NCBI RefSeq assembly: GCF_000317305.3
Contig: NC_023036.2
Coordinates: forward strand, 3,968,001-4,032,000
Reading direction: 5' to 3'
DNA from: Mycolicibacterium neoaurum VKM Ac-1815D
GTDB taxonomy: Bacteria; Actinomycetota; Actinomycetes; Mycobacteriales; Mycobacteriaceae
Length of the DNA stretch: 64,000 nt
Made by a program: the position numbers and the translations under genes. Each line of letters starts with the position of its first letter. Position 1 is the first letter of the stretch. Shown here one piece after another: positions 49,502 to 57,088 of this stretch. The notes beneath the pieces were generated by a model, which searched no databases, was not told the origin of the DNA, and saw only the letters and a program-made list of their open reading frames with translations.

Positions 49502-50767
49502 CTAGAAACTACAGGGCAGCGAGCGGACCGCGTGCACGAAGTTGCCTGCGACATAGGACGGTTCGCCGACCTCTAGATCGGGAATCTGGCGCAGCAGTTC
49601 GCCGAAGATGGCCCGCAGCTGCGCCCTGGCGACATGGGCGCCGAGGCAGAAGTGCCGCCCGCCGCCGCCGAATCCGACGTGCGGGTTGGGATGCCGACCG
49701 AGATCGAGCCGGTGCGGATCGGCGAACACCTCGCTGTCCCAGTTCGCCGAGGAGTAGAACATGACGACCTTGTCGCCGGCGGTGATGGTGCGCCCGCCCA
49801 GTTCGTAATCGCTGGCAGCGGTCCGCCGGAAGGTCATCACCGGACTGGCCCATCGCACGAACTCCTCGACCGCGGTGCCGATGCGGTCGTCGAAATCGGC
49901 CATCAGCCAGGCCCGCTGTTCGGGGTTGTGGGTCAGCGCCGTCATCGCATGGCTGGTGGTCTGACGGGTGGTGTCGTTGCCGGCGACAGCCAGCAACACG
50001 AAGAACGCCGCGACCTCCTGATCGGTCAGGCGCGAGCCCTCCACTTCGGCGTGGACCAAGGCGCTGAACAGGTCATCGCCCGGGTTCTCCCGCCGCTCGG
50101 CGGCCAGCGCGAGCGCCACCTGGTGCAGATACATCTGGTTGGCCACCAGGACCTCCAGCGGGTTGCGGCCCGCCAGATACTCCGGATCCCCCCAGGAGAC
50201 GAGCGCATCGGCCGCCGCGGCGACCTGGTGGCGCTCGGACTCGGGGATGCCGACCATGTCCGACAGGGTGCGGATCGGCAATTCCTTGGCGCACAGGTCC
50301 ACGAAGTCCGCACCGCTGCCCGCGGCGCGCAGCTCGGAGACGATATCGGCGGCGTTGGCCTTGATGGAGTCCTCGATGCGGCGCACCTGACGCGGCGTGA
50401 ACGCCGAATGGACCACCTTGCGGATCTGGGTGTGCCGCGGCGGATCCATCGCCAGGAAGGACTGTGAGGCCTCCAACAGCTCCTGGGGCACGTTCTCGAA
50501 CAGCACTCCCTGCCCGGACAGGAACACCTCGCTGTTGCGGCTGACCTCGACGACGTCGGCATGCCGGGTCACCGCCCAGTACCCGCGGTCTGCCGGATCG
50601 GGCATCAGCGAATCCTCGACCGGCGGATGCCAGCTCACCGGGCGGTGCGCGCGCAGTTCGGCGAACGCGATCTCGCGGTCGGCCGCCGTGGTGGCCCAGA
50701 ACGCCCGGGAGGAGAGGTCGATGGGGTCGAAAGCGCGCTCAGTCGTTGTGATCGGTGACACAGTCAT
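49502..50767 (-). CDS. Cytochrome P450
   Basis: 421 residues from ATG 50767. Heme-binding loop FGGGGRHFCLGAHVARAQL with the proximal Cys; I-helix VAGNDTTRQ with the acid-alcohol-type Asn-Asp-Thr-Thr; K-helix EEFVR. The AGNDTTRQ I-helix and HFCLGAH loop resemble the actinobacterial CYP124/125/142/188 group, which oxidises sterol side chains or branched lipids, but the substrate is not assigned. A frame extension to GTG 50791 would run through the operator, so ATG 50767 is preferred. It is divergent from a TetR gene. No ferredoxin gene is adjacent. Confidence 0.9.
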   Translation of the reverse strand: MTVSPITTTERAFDPIDLSSRAFWATTAADREIAFAELRAHRPVSWHPPVEDSLMPDPADRGYWAVTRHADVVEVSRNSEVFLSGQGVLFENVPQELLEASQSFLAMDPPRHTQIRKVVHSAFTPRQVRRIEDSIKANAADIVSELRAAGSGADFVDLCAKELPIRTLSDMVGIPESERHQVAAAADALVSWGDPEYLAGRNPLEVLVANQMYLHQVALALAAERRENPGDDLFSALVHAEVEGSRLTDQEVAAFFVLLAVAGNDTTRQTTSHAMTALTHNPEQRAWLMADFDDRIGTAVEEFVRWASPVMTFRRTAASDYELGGRTITAGDKVVMFYSSANWDSEVFADPHRLDLGRHPNPHVGFGGGGRHFCLGAHVARAQLRAIFGELLRQIPDLEVGEPSYVAGNFVHAVRSLPCSF

Positions 50768-50774
50768 GACGGCG

Positions 50775-50803
50775 ACAATAGGTCTAGACAAACTGTCTAG
50801 TCA
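50775..50803 (-). promoter_or_regulatory. P450 promoter with embedded TetR operator
   Basis: Minus-strand TTGACT (50798-50803), 18-base spacer, TATTGT (50775-50780), then 7 bases to ATG 50767: a strong, leaderless SigA promoter. A perfect palindrome CTAGACA-AAC-TGTCTAG (50784-50800) fills the spacer and touches the -35, so a bound TetR dimer would exclude RNA polymerase. The neighbouring TetR gene is the obvious regulator. Confidence 0.8.
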
Positions 50804-50833
50804 AGGAGGCGCCGCAGCCGATACGCTGGTCCC

Positions 50834-51469
50834 ATGGCATCGGTGACACGGGCGAGTCGCAAGCCCCAGGTCAAGCGCCAGGAACGCCGCGAACAGATCG
50901 AGCGCCAACTCCTGGAGGCGACGGACCGACTGATGGCCGAGGGGGCGAGCTTCACCGAGCTCAGCGTGGACAAGCTGGCCACCGAGGCCGGCATCTCCCG
51001 AGCCAGCTTCTACATCTACTTCGAGGACAAGGGCGACCTGCTGCGCCGTCTGGCCACCCAGGTGTTCGGCGACCTGACCGCCGACGCGGCGCAGTGGTGG
51101 ACGGTGGCGAATCGTCGCGACCCGGCCGATATCCACGCATCGATGACACGCCTGATCGGAAGCTATCGCACCCACCAGCCGGTTCTCGTTGCCCTCGGCG
51201 AGATGGCCGCCTACGACGCTCAGGTCGGTGAGACATACCGCGAACTGTTGACCGGTATCGCCGCGCAGTTCACCTCCGTCATCGAAGAAGGCCAGGCCGA
51301 CGGTGCCATCCGCACCAACCTGCTCCCCGGCCCGACCGCGAGCAGCCTGGTCTGGATGGTCGAACGCGCCTGCCAGCAGAACCTGCCGAACCAACCGCCA
51401 GAATACGATTCTCAGTTGGCCACCGCACTGACCGAAATCATCAGGGGCGCCTTGTATCTGGACGGCTGA
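50834..51469 (+). CDS. TetR family regulator of the P450 gene
   Basis: 211 residues. Basic N-terminal arm, then the HTH LSVDKLATEAGISRASFYIYFEDKGDLLRRL; the ligand domain resembles TetR_C regulators of lipid or sterol catabolism in mycobacteria. ATG 50834 is preceded by TACGCT with a 6-base spacer, so the mRNA is probably leaderless. The palindrome in the 66-base divergent region with the P450 gene is its likely operator, placing both genes under one control. Convergent with the flavoprotein gene, 4 bases apart. Confidence 0.9.
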   Translation: MASVTRASRKPQVKRQERREQIERQLLEATDRLMAEGASFTELSVDKLATEAGISRASFYIYFEDKGDLLRRLATQVFGDLTADAAQWWTVANRRDPADIHASMTRLIGSYRTHQPVLVALGEMAAYDAQVGETYRELLTGIAAQFTSVIEEGQADGAIRTNLLPGPTASSLVWMVERACQQNLPNQPPEYDSQLATALTEIIRGALYLDG

Positions 51470-51473
51470 GCGG

Positions 51474-52766
51474 TCAGAAGCGCTCGGGATGCCAGTAGAC
51501 ATCCTCGGCTTTGCCGGACACGGCGTGGTCGACGGCCTGGCGGCCCTGCATGTATCCGTAGTCCTGGTTCGACGACTCGTAGCGCCACCCGCCGAACCGT
51601 CCGCGGCTGTAGATGCCGTGCGCCAGCAGCAACTTGTCGGCCTCACGTAGCAGATCGTCGCGGCCCAGCGTCGGCACCGGATAGCCGAAACTCAGAGTCT
51701 TGACGAATCGCCCGGCGATCAGGTCCGGATCGGCGCCGAGGTTACGCAAGGATGCCACCACACCGTCGACGGCCGCCTCTGGCGAGGCCGGTGAGTGCGC
51801 GAAAATCGGTACCTCGCACAGGATGTTCCACCGCCCTGGACCGGCATTGGACCGGTCGTAATTGCTCAGCATCGTGGCGCGGTACCACGGCACCGTCTCG
51901 TCAGGACAGTACAGCCACGTCTTGTCGGCCAGCGCGGCAGGCGGCCGGCCGGTGAAGCCGATCCCGACCGCATGTAACCGGCTGGCCCGCAGCGAATCCG
52001 CGCGATCGAGCCCACCGATCCACCCGAGCGCACTGGTGATCGGCGCGGTGCTGACGCAGTACCGGAAATCGACGGTCGACCCGTCGTGCAGCCGGGCCAC
52101 CCGCGCCGCCGGATCCACATCGAGCACCGCCGTGTTGAGCCGCACCGAGTTCGGTGTCATCAGGCGGTCATGGACGGCCTGCCACAGCGCGCCCGTTCCG
52201 CCGACGGGATATGGGAACGTCGACGCGGCGGGGGTCGTGGTGCCGGCCAGCGCCAGCGTCGGCACATTGCGGGCGGCGCTACCGCTGCGCAGCGAGGTCC
52301 ATTGGTCGTCGATCAGGTCCAGCGGCAGCGTCCACATCTTGCGGTTGTACGGTTCGAAGAACTCGTCGTACAGCTGCCGACCGAAGTTGTTGCGGTAGTA
52401 GTCGGCCAGATTATCGACCGGCCCGTGCGGGTCCAGATCCGTTGGCAGCTCGGCGAGTTGCTGTTGAATGGGAGTCGGGACCAGGCTGTGCGGACCGTCG
52501 CCGCGCAGCCACACCCAGCCGTTGCGCGTCACATGGTTCAGCGTGATCCCGCTGGCTGCCACCGCCCGGTCGAAATCGGCAAAGTGACTGTGCAGCACGT
52601 GTCCGCCCAGATCCCAGGTAAATCCGTCGTCATCGGTGATCGACGCCGACATACCGCCGACCTGAGGTCCGGCGTCGACGACGAGATGATCGATCCCGAG
52701 TTCGGTCAACCTGACCGCGGCGCCGATACCGGTGCTGCCGGCACCGATGATGAGAAATGTTGGCAC
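51474..52766 (-). CDS. FAD-dependent amine-oxidase/UGM-like protein
   Basis: 430-residue flavoprotein. Rossmann GAGSTGIGAAVRLTELGIDHLVVDAGPQVGGMS binds FAD; WDLGGHVLHSHFADFD and FFEPYNRKMWTLPLDLIDDQW resemble protoporphyrinogen-oxidase/UDP-galactopyranose-mutase-like proteins found in polysaccharide clusters. The C-terminus SSNQDYGYMQGRQAVDHAVSG is the second FAD contact. No glycosyltransferase adjoins it. The PIG-L deacetylase gene lies 3 bases upstream on the same strand, so the two probably act on one glycan-like substrate. Confidence 0.8.
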   Translation of the reverse strand: MPTFLIIGAGSTGIGAAVRLTELGIDHLVVDAGPQVGGMSASITDDDGFTWDLGGHVLHSHFADFDRAVAASGITLNHVTRNGWVWLRGDGPHSLVPTPIQQQLAELPTDLDPHGPVDNLADYYRNNFGRQLYDEFFEPYNRKMWTLPLDLIDDQWTSLRSGSAARNVPTLALAGTTTPAASTFPYPVGGTGALWQAVHDRLMTPNSVRLNTAVLDVDPAARVARLHDGSTVDFRYCVSTAPITSALGWIGGLDRADSLRASRLHAVGIGFTGRPPAALADKTWLYCPDETVPWYRATMLSNYDRSNAGPGRWNILCEVPIFAHSPASPEAAVDGVVASLRNLGADPDLIAGRFVKTLSFGYPVPTLGRDDLLREADKLLLAHGIYSRGRFGGWRYESSNQDYGYMQGRQAVDHAVSGKAEDVYWHPERF

Positions 52767-52769
52767 AGA

Positions 52770-53393
52770 CTAGAAATCGACGACCTGGCGGATCGGCTCG
52801 AATCCCTCGGCGAACGGGCGCCTGCACAGGAATCCGTAGTGCTCGGCCGAGCTACGCACCCATGAGGCGCTGACCTTCTCGCTCGCCTCCGCCTGCGACA
52901 CATGGCACATCAACGCCTCGATCTTCTTGTCGAGGCAATCGGAGATGTCGATGAACGAGGTCGGGTTGAACCCCACCGCTGACGGGCCACCGTAGGCCAT
53001 GATCGTCGACACCCACCGCGCGGCCCCCATGGTGCACCGCGACACGACGCGATGATCCTGGTGACTGTCATTGGCCATATGGGTGTAGACCACCGTGGCC
53101 GAAACCTTGTCGATGGCGTCCTCGATCAGATGCACCAACTCGAATTCCTGTAACGAGACCCGGCAGTCAAGAAAGCCCTCGCCCCAGATCAGCCTGTCGA
53201 TGCCGAGCGCCTCGGCGGCTGCCTGCTGTTCGGCGACCCGCTGCGACGATTTGCCAGGCCCCTCTTCGCCACGGGTGATGACGAGCATCGTGACGTGATC
53301 CCCCGCAGCAACATGTTTGGCCAGTGCGCCCCCGCACCCCAGCTCGATATCGTCGGGGTGCGCCCCGACCGCGAGAACCGAACGACGTGTCAT
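52770..53393 (-). CDS. PIG-L/LmbE family deacetylase
   Basis: 207 residues from ATG 53393, which has a GGGGGC/GGAAG ribosome site; the open frame extends to 53519 but without homology. Zinc motif VGAHPDDIELGCGG (AHPDD) and the third ligand in NDSHQDHRVVS identify a PIG-L deacetylase, which removes N-acetyl groups from sugars. MshB and Mca of mycothiol metabolism belong to the family but are longer (about 290), so this is another member. Paired with the flavoprotein gene 3 bases downstream. Confidence 0.88.
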   Translation of the reverse strand: MTRRSVLAVGAHPDDIELGCGGALAKHVAAGDHVTMLVITRGEEGPGKSSQRVAEQQAAAEALGIDRLIWGEGFLDCRVSLQEFELVHLIEDAIDKVSATVVYTHMANDSHQDHRVVSRCTMGAARWVSTIMAYGGPSAVGFNPTSFIDISDCLDKKIEALMCHVSQAEASEKVSASWVRSSAEHYGFLCRRPFAEGFEPIRQVVDF

Positions 53394-53656
53394 GCCCCCA
53401 ACTTCCACTTTGCTGACACCGAATTGGTGCGAGCATACCCCGGCGTCCGGCGGAATGTCCGACTTAGCTCGAAGGAAAGCGTTTGCGGCGTTTATTCGAT
53501 CGATTGCGCCCAACGGCAATTTTGACCAAAAGGGCCAGCAAATGGATTTATTGACGGGTGAACTATTTGCTGGATGATATTAGCTGCCGGCCGAGGACAA
53601 CAATTCGGCGTCGGTGAGTCGACGACCCCGACCACCAGCACTGAGGGCGGGACGAC
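53394..53656. other. Intergenic region, AT-richer than its surroundings
   Basis: 263 bases between the PIG-L gene start and the proB stop. It is visibly richer in A and T than the neighbouring genes (runs such as TTTATTCGATCGATTG and AATTTTGACCAAAAGG). It contains open frames but none with recognisable protein sequence. A minus-strand TATGCT at 53432-53437 could be the -10 of the PIG-L gene. The composition suggests imported DNA or the edge of an insertion. Confidence 0.4.
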
Positions 53657-54778
53657 TCACACCGCAACCAGGTCATCGGCGTGCACCGCTGGCCTGCGCA
53701 ACTCCGGAGGCAGGTCAGGTGTCGAGCGCCCGATGATCGCGGCCAGCTCGACCGCGTCATAGGCGACCACCCCGCGCCCGGCGACAGCGCCATCGGGTCC
53801 GCGCAGTTCCACCACGTCACCGCCGTGAAAACGACCGGATACCGCGGTGATCCCGGCAGGCAACAGGGAACGCCGCCGCGTGATGACCGCGCGCACCGCA
53901 CCCTCGTCGAGGGTCAGGGCGCCGGTGGCCTCGGCGGCGTAACGCACCCAGAACCGGCGCGCCGACATCCGTTCCGGGCGGGGCGCGAACACCGTGCCCA
54001 CCGATGCGTCGGACAGGGCTGCCGCCGCATCGGCGGCCGCCGCCAACAGCACCGGGACACCGGCGTCGGCCGCCAGCAGCGCCGAGGACAGTTTGGAGGC
54101 CATCCCACCGGTCCCGAGGCTGCTGCCCCGACCCGCCACCACGCCGTCGAGGTCGCCGTCGGCGGCCACCTCGGGGATGAACCGCGCCGGATTGTCGGCG
54201 GGCGCCTTGCGCGGATCCCCGTCGTACAGCCCGTCGATATCGGAGAGCAGTACCAGTGCGTCGGCACCGACCAACTGGGCGACCAGCGCCGAGAGCCGGT
54301 CGTTGTCACCGAACCGGATCTCATTGGTGGCGACGGTGTCGTTCTCGTTGACGATCGCCACCGCGTGCAGGGCGCGCAACCGGTCCAGGGTGCGCTGGGC
54401 GTTGTTGTGCTGTACCCGCATGGCGATATCATGCGCGGTCAACAGCACCTGACCGACCGTGCGGTCGAAGCGGGCGAATGCCGTGCTCCAGGCATTCACC
54501 AGCGCCACCTGGCCGACGCTGGCGGCGGCCTGTTTGGTCGCCAGATCGGTGGGTCTCCGGGACAGCCCCAGCGGCTCGATTCCGGCGGCGATGGCACCGG
54601 AAGAGACGATCACGACATCCGAGCCTGCCCGCATCCGGCCCTCGATCGCCTCCACGAGGACGGCCAGCCTGCCCGCGTCGAACACACCGGTGGGTGTGGT
54701 CAACGCCGTGGTACCGATCTTGACGACGACGCTACGGGCGGTCCGGATGGCTTCCCGATGCACCGAGGGCACACTCAT
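53657..54778 (-). CDS. proB: Glutamate 5-kinase
   Basis: 373 residues from ATG 54778, overlapping the obgE stop as ATGA. Amino-acid-kinase domain with VVKIGTTALTTPTGVFD, SSGAIAAGIEPLG, IVNENDTVATNEIRFGDNDRLSALVA, LLSDIDGLYDGDPRKAP and GTGGMASKLSSALLA; the C-terminal PUA domain starts near AEATGALTLDEGAV. It phosphorylates glutamate in the first step of proline synthesis and is normally feedback-inhibited by proline. Standard length for the PUA-containing form. Confidence 0.96.
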   Translation of the reverse strand: MSVPSVHREAIRTARSVVVKIGTTALTTPTGVFDAGRLAVLVEAIEGRMRAGSDVVIVSSGAIAAGIEPLGLSRRPTDLATKQAAASVGQVALVNAWSTAFARFDRTVGQVLLTAHDIAMRVQHNNAQRTLDRLRALHAVAIVNENDTVATNEIRFGDNDRLSALVAQLVGADALVLLSDIDGLYDGDPRKAPADNPARFIPEVAADGDLDGVVAGRGSSLGTGGMASKLSSALLAADAGVPVLLAAAADAAAALSDASVGTVFAPRPERMSARRFWVRYAAEATGALTLDEGAVRAVITRRRSLLPAGITAVSGRFHGGDVVELRGPDGAVAGRGVVAYDAVELAAIIGRSTPDLPPELRRPAVHADDLVAV

Positions 54779-56214
54779 TCCCGGTGCTCCCGACGTGCCT
54801 TCCGTGCCGCCTTGCGCTCGTCGGCCGATACCCGCTCGGTCTGCTCGAGGCGCACATCGGTGCCGCGCCCGGACATCATGGTGTCGATACCGGCCGGGGT
54901 TTGCGGCTCCCAGTCGAAGGTGACATCCCCGATGGTGACCGCGCACCCGGGGGTGGCGCCCTGTTTGACCAGTTCGTCCTCGACACCCAACCGGGCGAGC
55001 CGGTCGCCGAGGTACCCGACGGCCTCGTCGTTGTCGAAAGCGGTTTGTGCGATCCAGCGTTCCGGGCGGGTGCCGCGCACCACGAAACCGCCCTGGCCGT
55101 CCGGGGTGACGGTGAAGCCCGTCTCGTCGATCGCGACGGGGCGGATCACCGGTCGGCGCGGTGCCACCTCGGGCTGCGCAGCCCGATACGCCGCGACCAT
55201 CTCCCACAGCCCGAAGATCAAGGGACGCAAGCCGTCTCGACTGACCGTCGAGATCTCGAACACCGGCCAGCCGTACTTCTCCACCACATCTTCGCGGACG
55301 AACTCGGCGAGCTCACGCGCATCCGGCACGTCGATCTTGTTCAGCACCACCGCCCGCGGCCGGTCGGCGAGATCACCGAGGGTGGTATCGCCTTGCAGCG
55401 TGGGCTGATAGGCGGCGAGTTCAGCTTCGAGTGCGTCGATATCGGAGATCGGGTCGCGGCCGGGCTCCAGGGTGGCGCAGTCCACGACGTGGACGAGCAC
55501 GGCGCACCGCTCGATATGGCGCAGGAAGTCCAGTCCGAGACCGCGGCCCTCCGAGGCGCCGGGGATGAGCCCGGGCACGTCGGCGACGGTGAAGGTGTGG
55601 TCCCCTGCCGACACCACGCCGAGATTGGGGACGAGGGTGGTGAAGGGGTAGTCGGCGATCTTGGGCTTGGCCGCCGAGATGGTGGATACCAGCGATGACT
55701 TACCGGCCGAGGGGAACCCGACGAGGCCGACATCGGCGACGGTCTTGAGTTCGAGGGTCAGATCGCGGATCTGCCCCTTCTCCCCCAACAACGCGAAACC
55801 GGGGGCCTTGCGCGCACGCGATGCCAACGCCGCGTTACCGAGCCCACCGCGCCCGCCCACCGCAGCCTCGAACCGGGTGCCTGCCCCGACGAGATCGGCG
55901 ATCAGCTTGCCGTCGGCATCGAGCACCACGGTGCCGTCGGGCACGTGGACCTCAAGGTCGGTACCCGCGGCGCCGTCACGGTTACTGCCGGCACCGGGCT
56001 TGCCGGACGGGGCGACGACGTGCGGATGGAAATGGAAATCGAGCAGGGTGTGCACCTGGGGATCGACGACCAGCACGATGCTGCCGCCGCGGCCACCGTT
56101 ACCACCGTCGGGCCCGCCGAGCGGTTTGAACTTTTCGCGATGTACCGAGGCACAGCCGTTGCCGCCGTTACCGGCCTGGGCGTGGATGACCACACGGTCC
56201 ACAAACCGGGGCAT
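54775..56214 (-). CDS. obgE: GTPase ObgE/CgtA
   Basis: 479-residue 50S-assembly GTPase. N-terminal glycine-rich Obg fold (MPRFVDRVVIHAQAGNGGNGC, then KPGAGSNRDGAAGTDLEVHVPDG), G domain with GFPSAGKSSLVS, the DVPGLIPGASEGRGLGLDFLRH switch and LNKIDVPD, and a C-terminal OCT domain ending in a charged tail (DERKAARKARREHRE). GGAAGG precedes the ATG. It is separated from rpmA by 108 bases containing a very strong hairpin, so its expression may differ from that of the ribosomal proteins. Confidence 0.97.
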   Translation of the reverse strand: MPRFVDRVVIHAQAGNGGNGCASVHREKFKPLGGPDGGNGGRGGSIVLVVDPQVHTLLDFHFHPHVVAPSGKPGAGSNRDGAAGTDLEVHVPDGTVVLDADGKLIADLVGAGTRFEAAVGGRGGLGNAALASRARKAPGFALLGEKGQIRDLTLELKTVADVGLVGFPSAGKSSLVSTISAAKPKIADYPFTTLVPNLGVVSAGDHTFTVADVPGLIPGASEGRGLGLDFLRHIERCAVLVHVVDCATLEPGRDPISDIDALEAELAAYQPTLQGDTTLGDLADRPRAVVLNKIDVPDARELAEFVREDVVEKYGWPVFEISTVSRDGLRPLIFGLWEMVAAYRAAQPEVAPRRPVIRPVAIDETGFTVTPDGQGGFVVRGTRPERWIAQTAFDNDEAVGYLGDRLARLGVEDELVKQGATPGCAVTIGDVTFDWEPQTPAGIDTMMSGRGTDVRLEQTERVSADERKAARKARREHRE

Positions 56215-56233
56215 TGCGGGTCCTTCCGATGAA

Positions 56234-56287
56234 AACAGTGAAGCTGCTGCGAGTGTTCTCTAGAGAACTCGCAGCAGCTTCACTGTT
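56234..56287 (-). terminator. Long hairpin between rpmA and obgE
   Basis: Inverted repeat with perfect 19-base arms at 56234-56252 and 56269-56287, continued inward by a 14-base palindrome GTTCTCTAGAGAAC (56255-56268) with a 2-base bulge, giving about 26 paired bases with almost no loop. On the minus (transcribed) strand it is followed by TTTT including the last arm bases, then C. It could terminate or attenuate the rplU-rpmA transcript before obgE, or be an mRNA processing site. Confidence 0.65.
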
Positions 56288-56322
56288 CGTTGATACGGTC
56301 CCTGGAGGACGTCCTAAATAAC

Positions 56323-56589
56323 TCAGGCCTCCGAGCGCACGAGGCGGACGATGTTGACCGTCCGACGACCACGCTTGGCGCCGAATTCGACCACACCGGG
56401 GGCGGTGGCGAACAGGGTGTCGTCGCCGCCACGACCGACGTTCACGCCGGGATGGAAATGGGTGCCGCGCTGACGGACGAGGATCTCGCCGGCCTTGACG
56501 ACCTGGCCGCCGAAGCGCTTGACGCCGAGCCGCTGGGCGGCTGAGTCGCGACCGTTGCGTGAGCTGGATGCGCCCTTCTTATGTGCCAT
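56323..56589 (-). CDS. rpmA: 50S ribosomal protein L27
   Basis: 88-residue basic ribosomal protein near the peptidyl-transferase centre. It starts directly with MAHKKGASSSRNGRDS, so no Firmicute-type cleavable extension is present, and contains RLGVKRFGGQVVKAGEILVRQRGTHFHPG. Full family length. It is 13 bases downstream of rplU in the usual rplU-rpmA operon. Confidence 0.98.
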   Translation of the reverse strand: MAHKKGASSSRNGRDSAAQRLGVKRFGGQVVKAGEILVRQRGTHFHPGVNVGRGGDDTLFATAPGVVEFGAKRGRRTVNIVRLVRSEA

Positions 56590-56602
56590 GTCTGACGACC
56601 CC

Positions 56603-56926
56603 TTACTTGATTCCGGTGACCTTGAGCACGGTCAGCTGCTGACGGTGCCCCTGGCGCTTGTGGTAGCCGGTCTTGTTCTTGAACTTGTGGATACGGATCT
56701 TCGGGCCCTTGGTGTGCTCCAGGACCTCGGCGGCGACGGCGACCTTGGCCAGGTCGTCGGCCGAGGTGGTCACCTTGGAACCGGCGACGACCAGGGCGAC
56801 CGGCAGCGACACGGAGGCGCCGGGCTCGGTCTCCAGCTTCTCGACCTTGACAATGTCACCGACGGCGACCTTGTACTGCTTGCCGCCAGTCTTGACGATT
56901 GCGTACGTGGCGTTATCGGCTGCCAT
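56603..56926 (-). CDS. rplU: 50S ribosomal protein L21
   Basis: 107-residue ribosomal protein that binds 23S rRNA. Signature segments are YAIVKTGGKQYKVAVGDIVKVEKL and the C-terminal IHKFKNKTGYHKRQGHRQQLTVLKVTGI. AGAGG lies upstream of ATG 56926. The 162 bases back to the rne stop would hold its promoter and leader; I saw no clear terminator for rne there. Confidence 0.98.
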   Translation of the reverse strand: MAADNATYAIVKTGGKQYKVAVGDIVKVEKLETEPGASVSLPVALVVAGSKVTTSADDLAKVAVAAEVLEHTKGPKIRIHKFKNKTGYHKRQGHRQQLTVLKVTGIK

Positions 56927-57088
56927 CGTGGATCTACCTCTGCTTCGTTCATCTGGGCGCGCGCATTATGGAGCATGCACGTGCGGGTCTTGGGTGCGGG
57001 CCGAGCCAGCAGTTGCGGCTGCAAGCCCCGCGACAACTGGTCAAGGGTACGTGACCAGCGTGGAGAGGGTCAAACCGGCTGCTCGCCG

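Noticed and set aside
53317..53577. 86-codon plus-strand open frame over the PIG-L 5' end
   Set aside because: No ribosome site, no family likeness, and it overlaps the PIG-L start region antisense.
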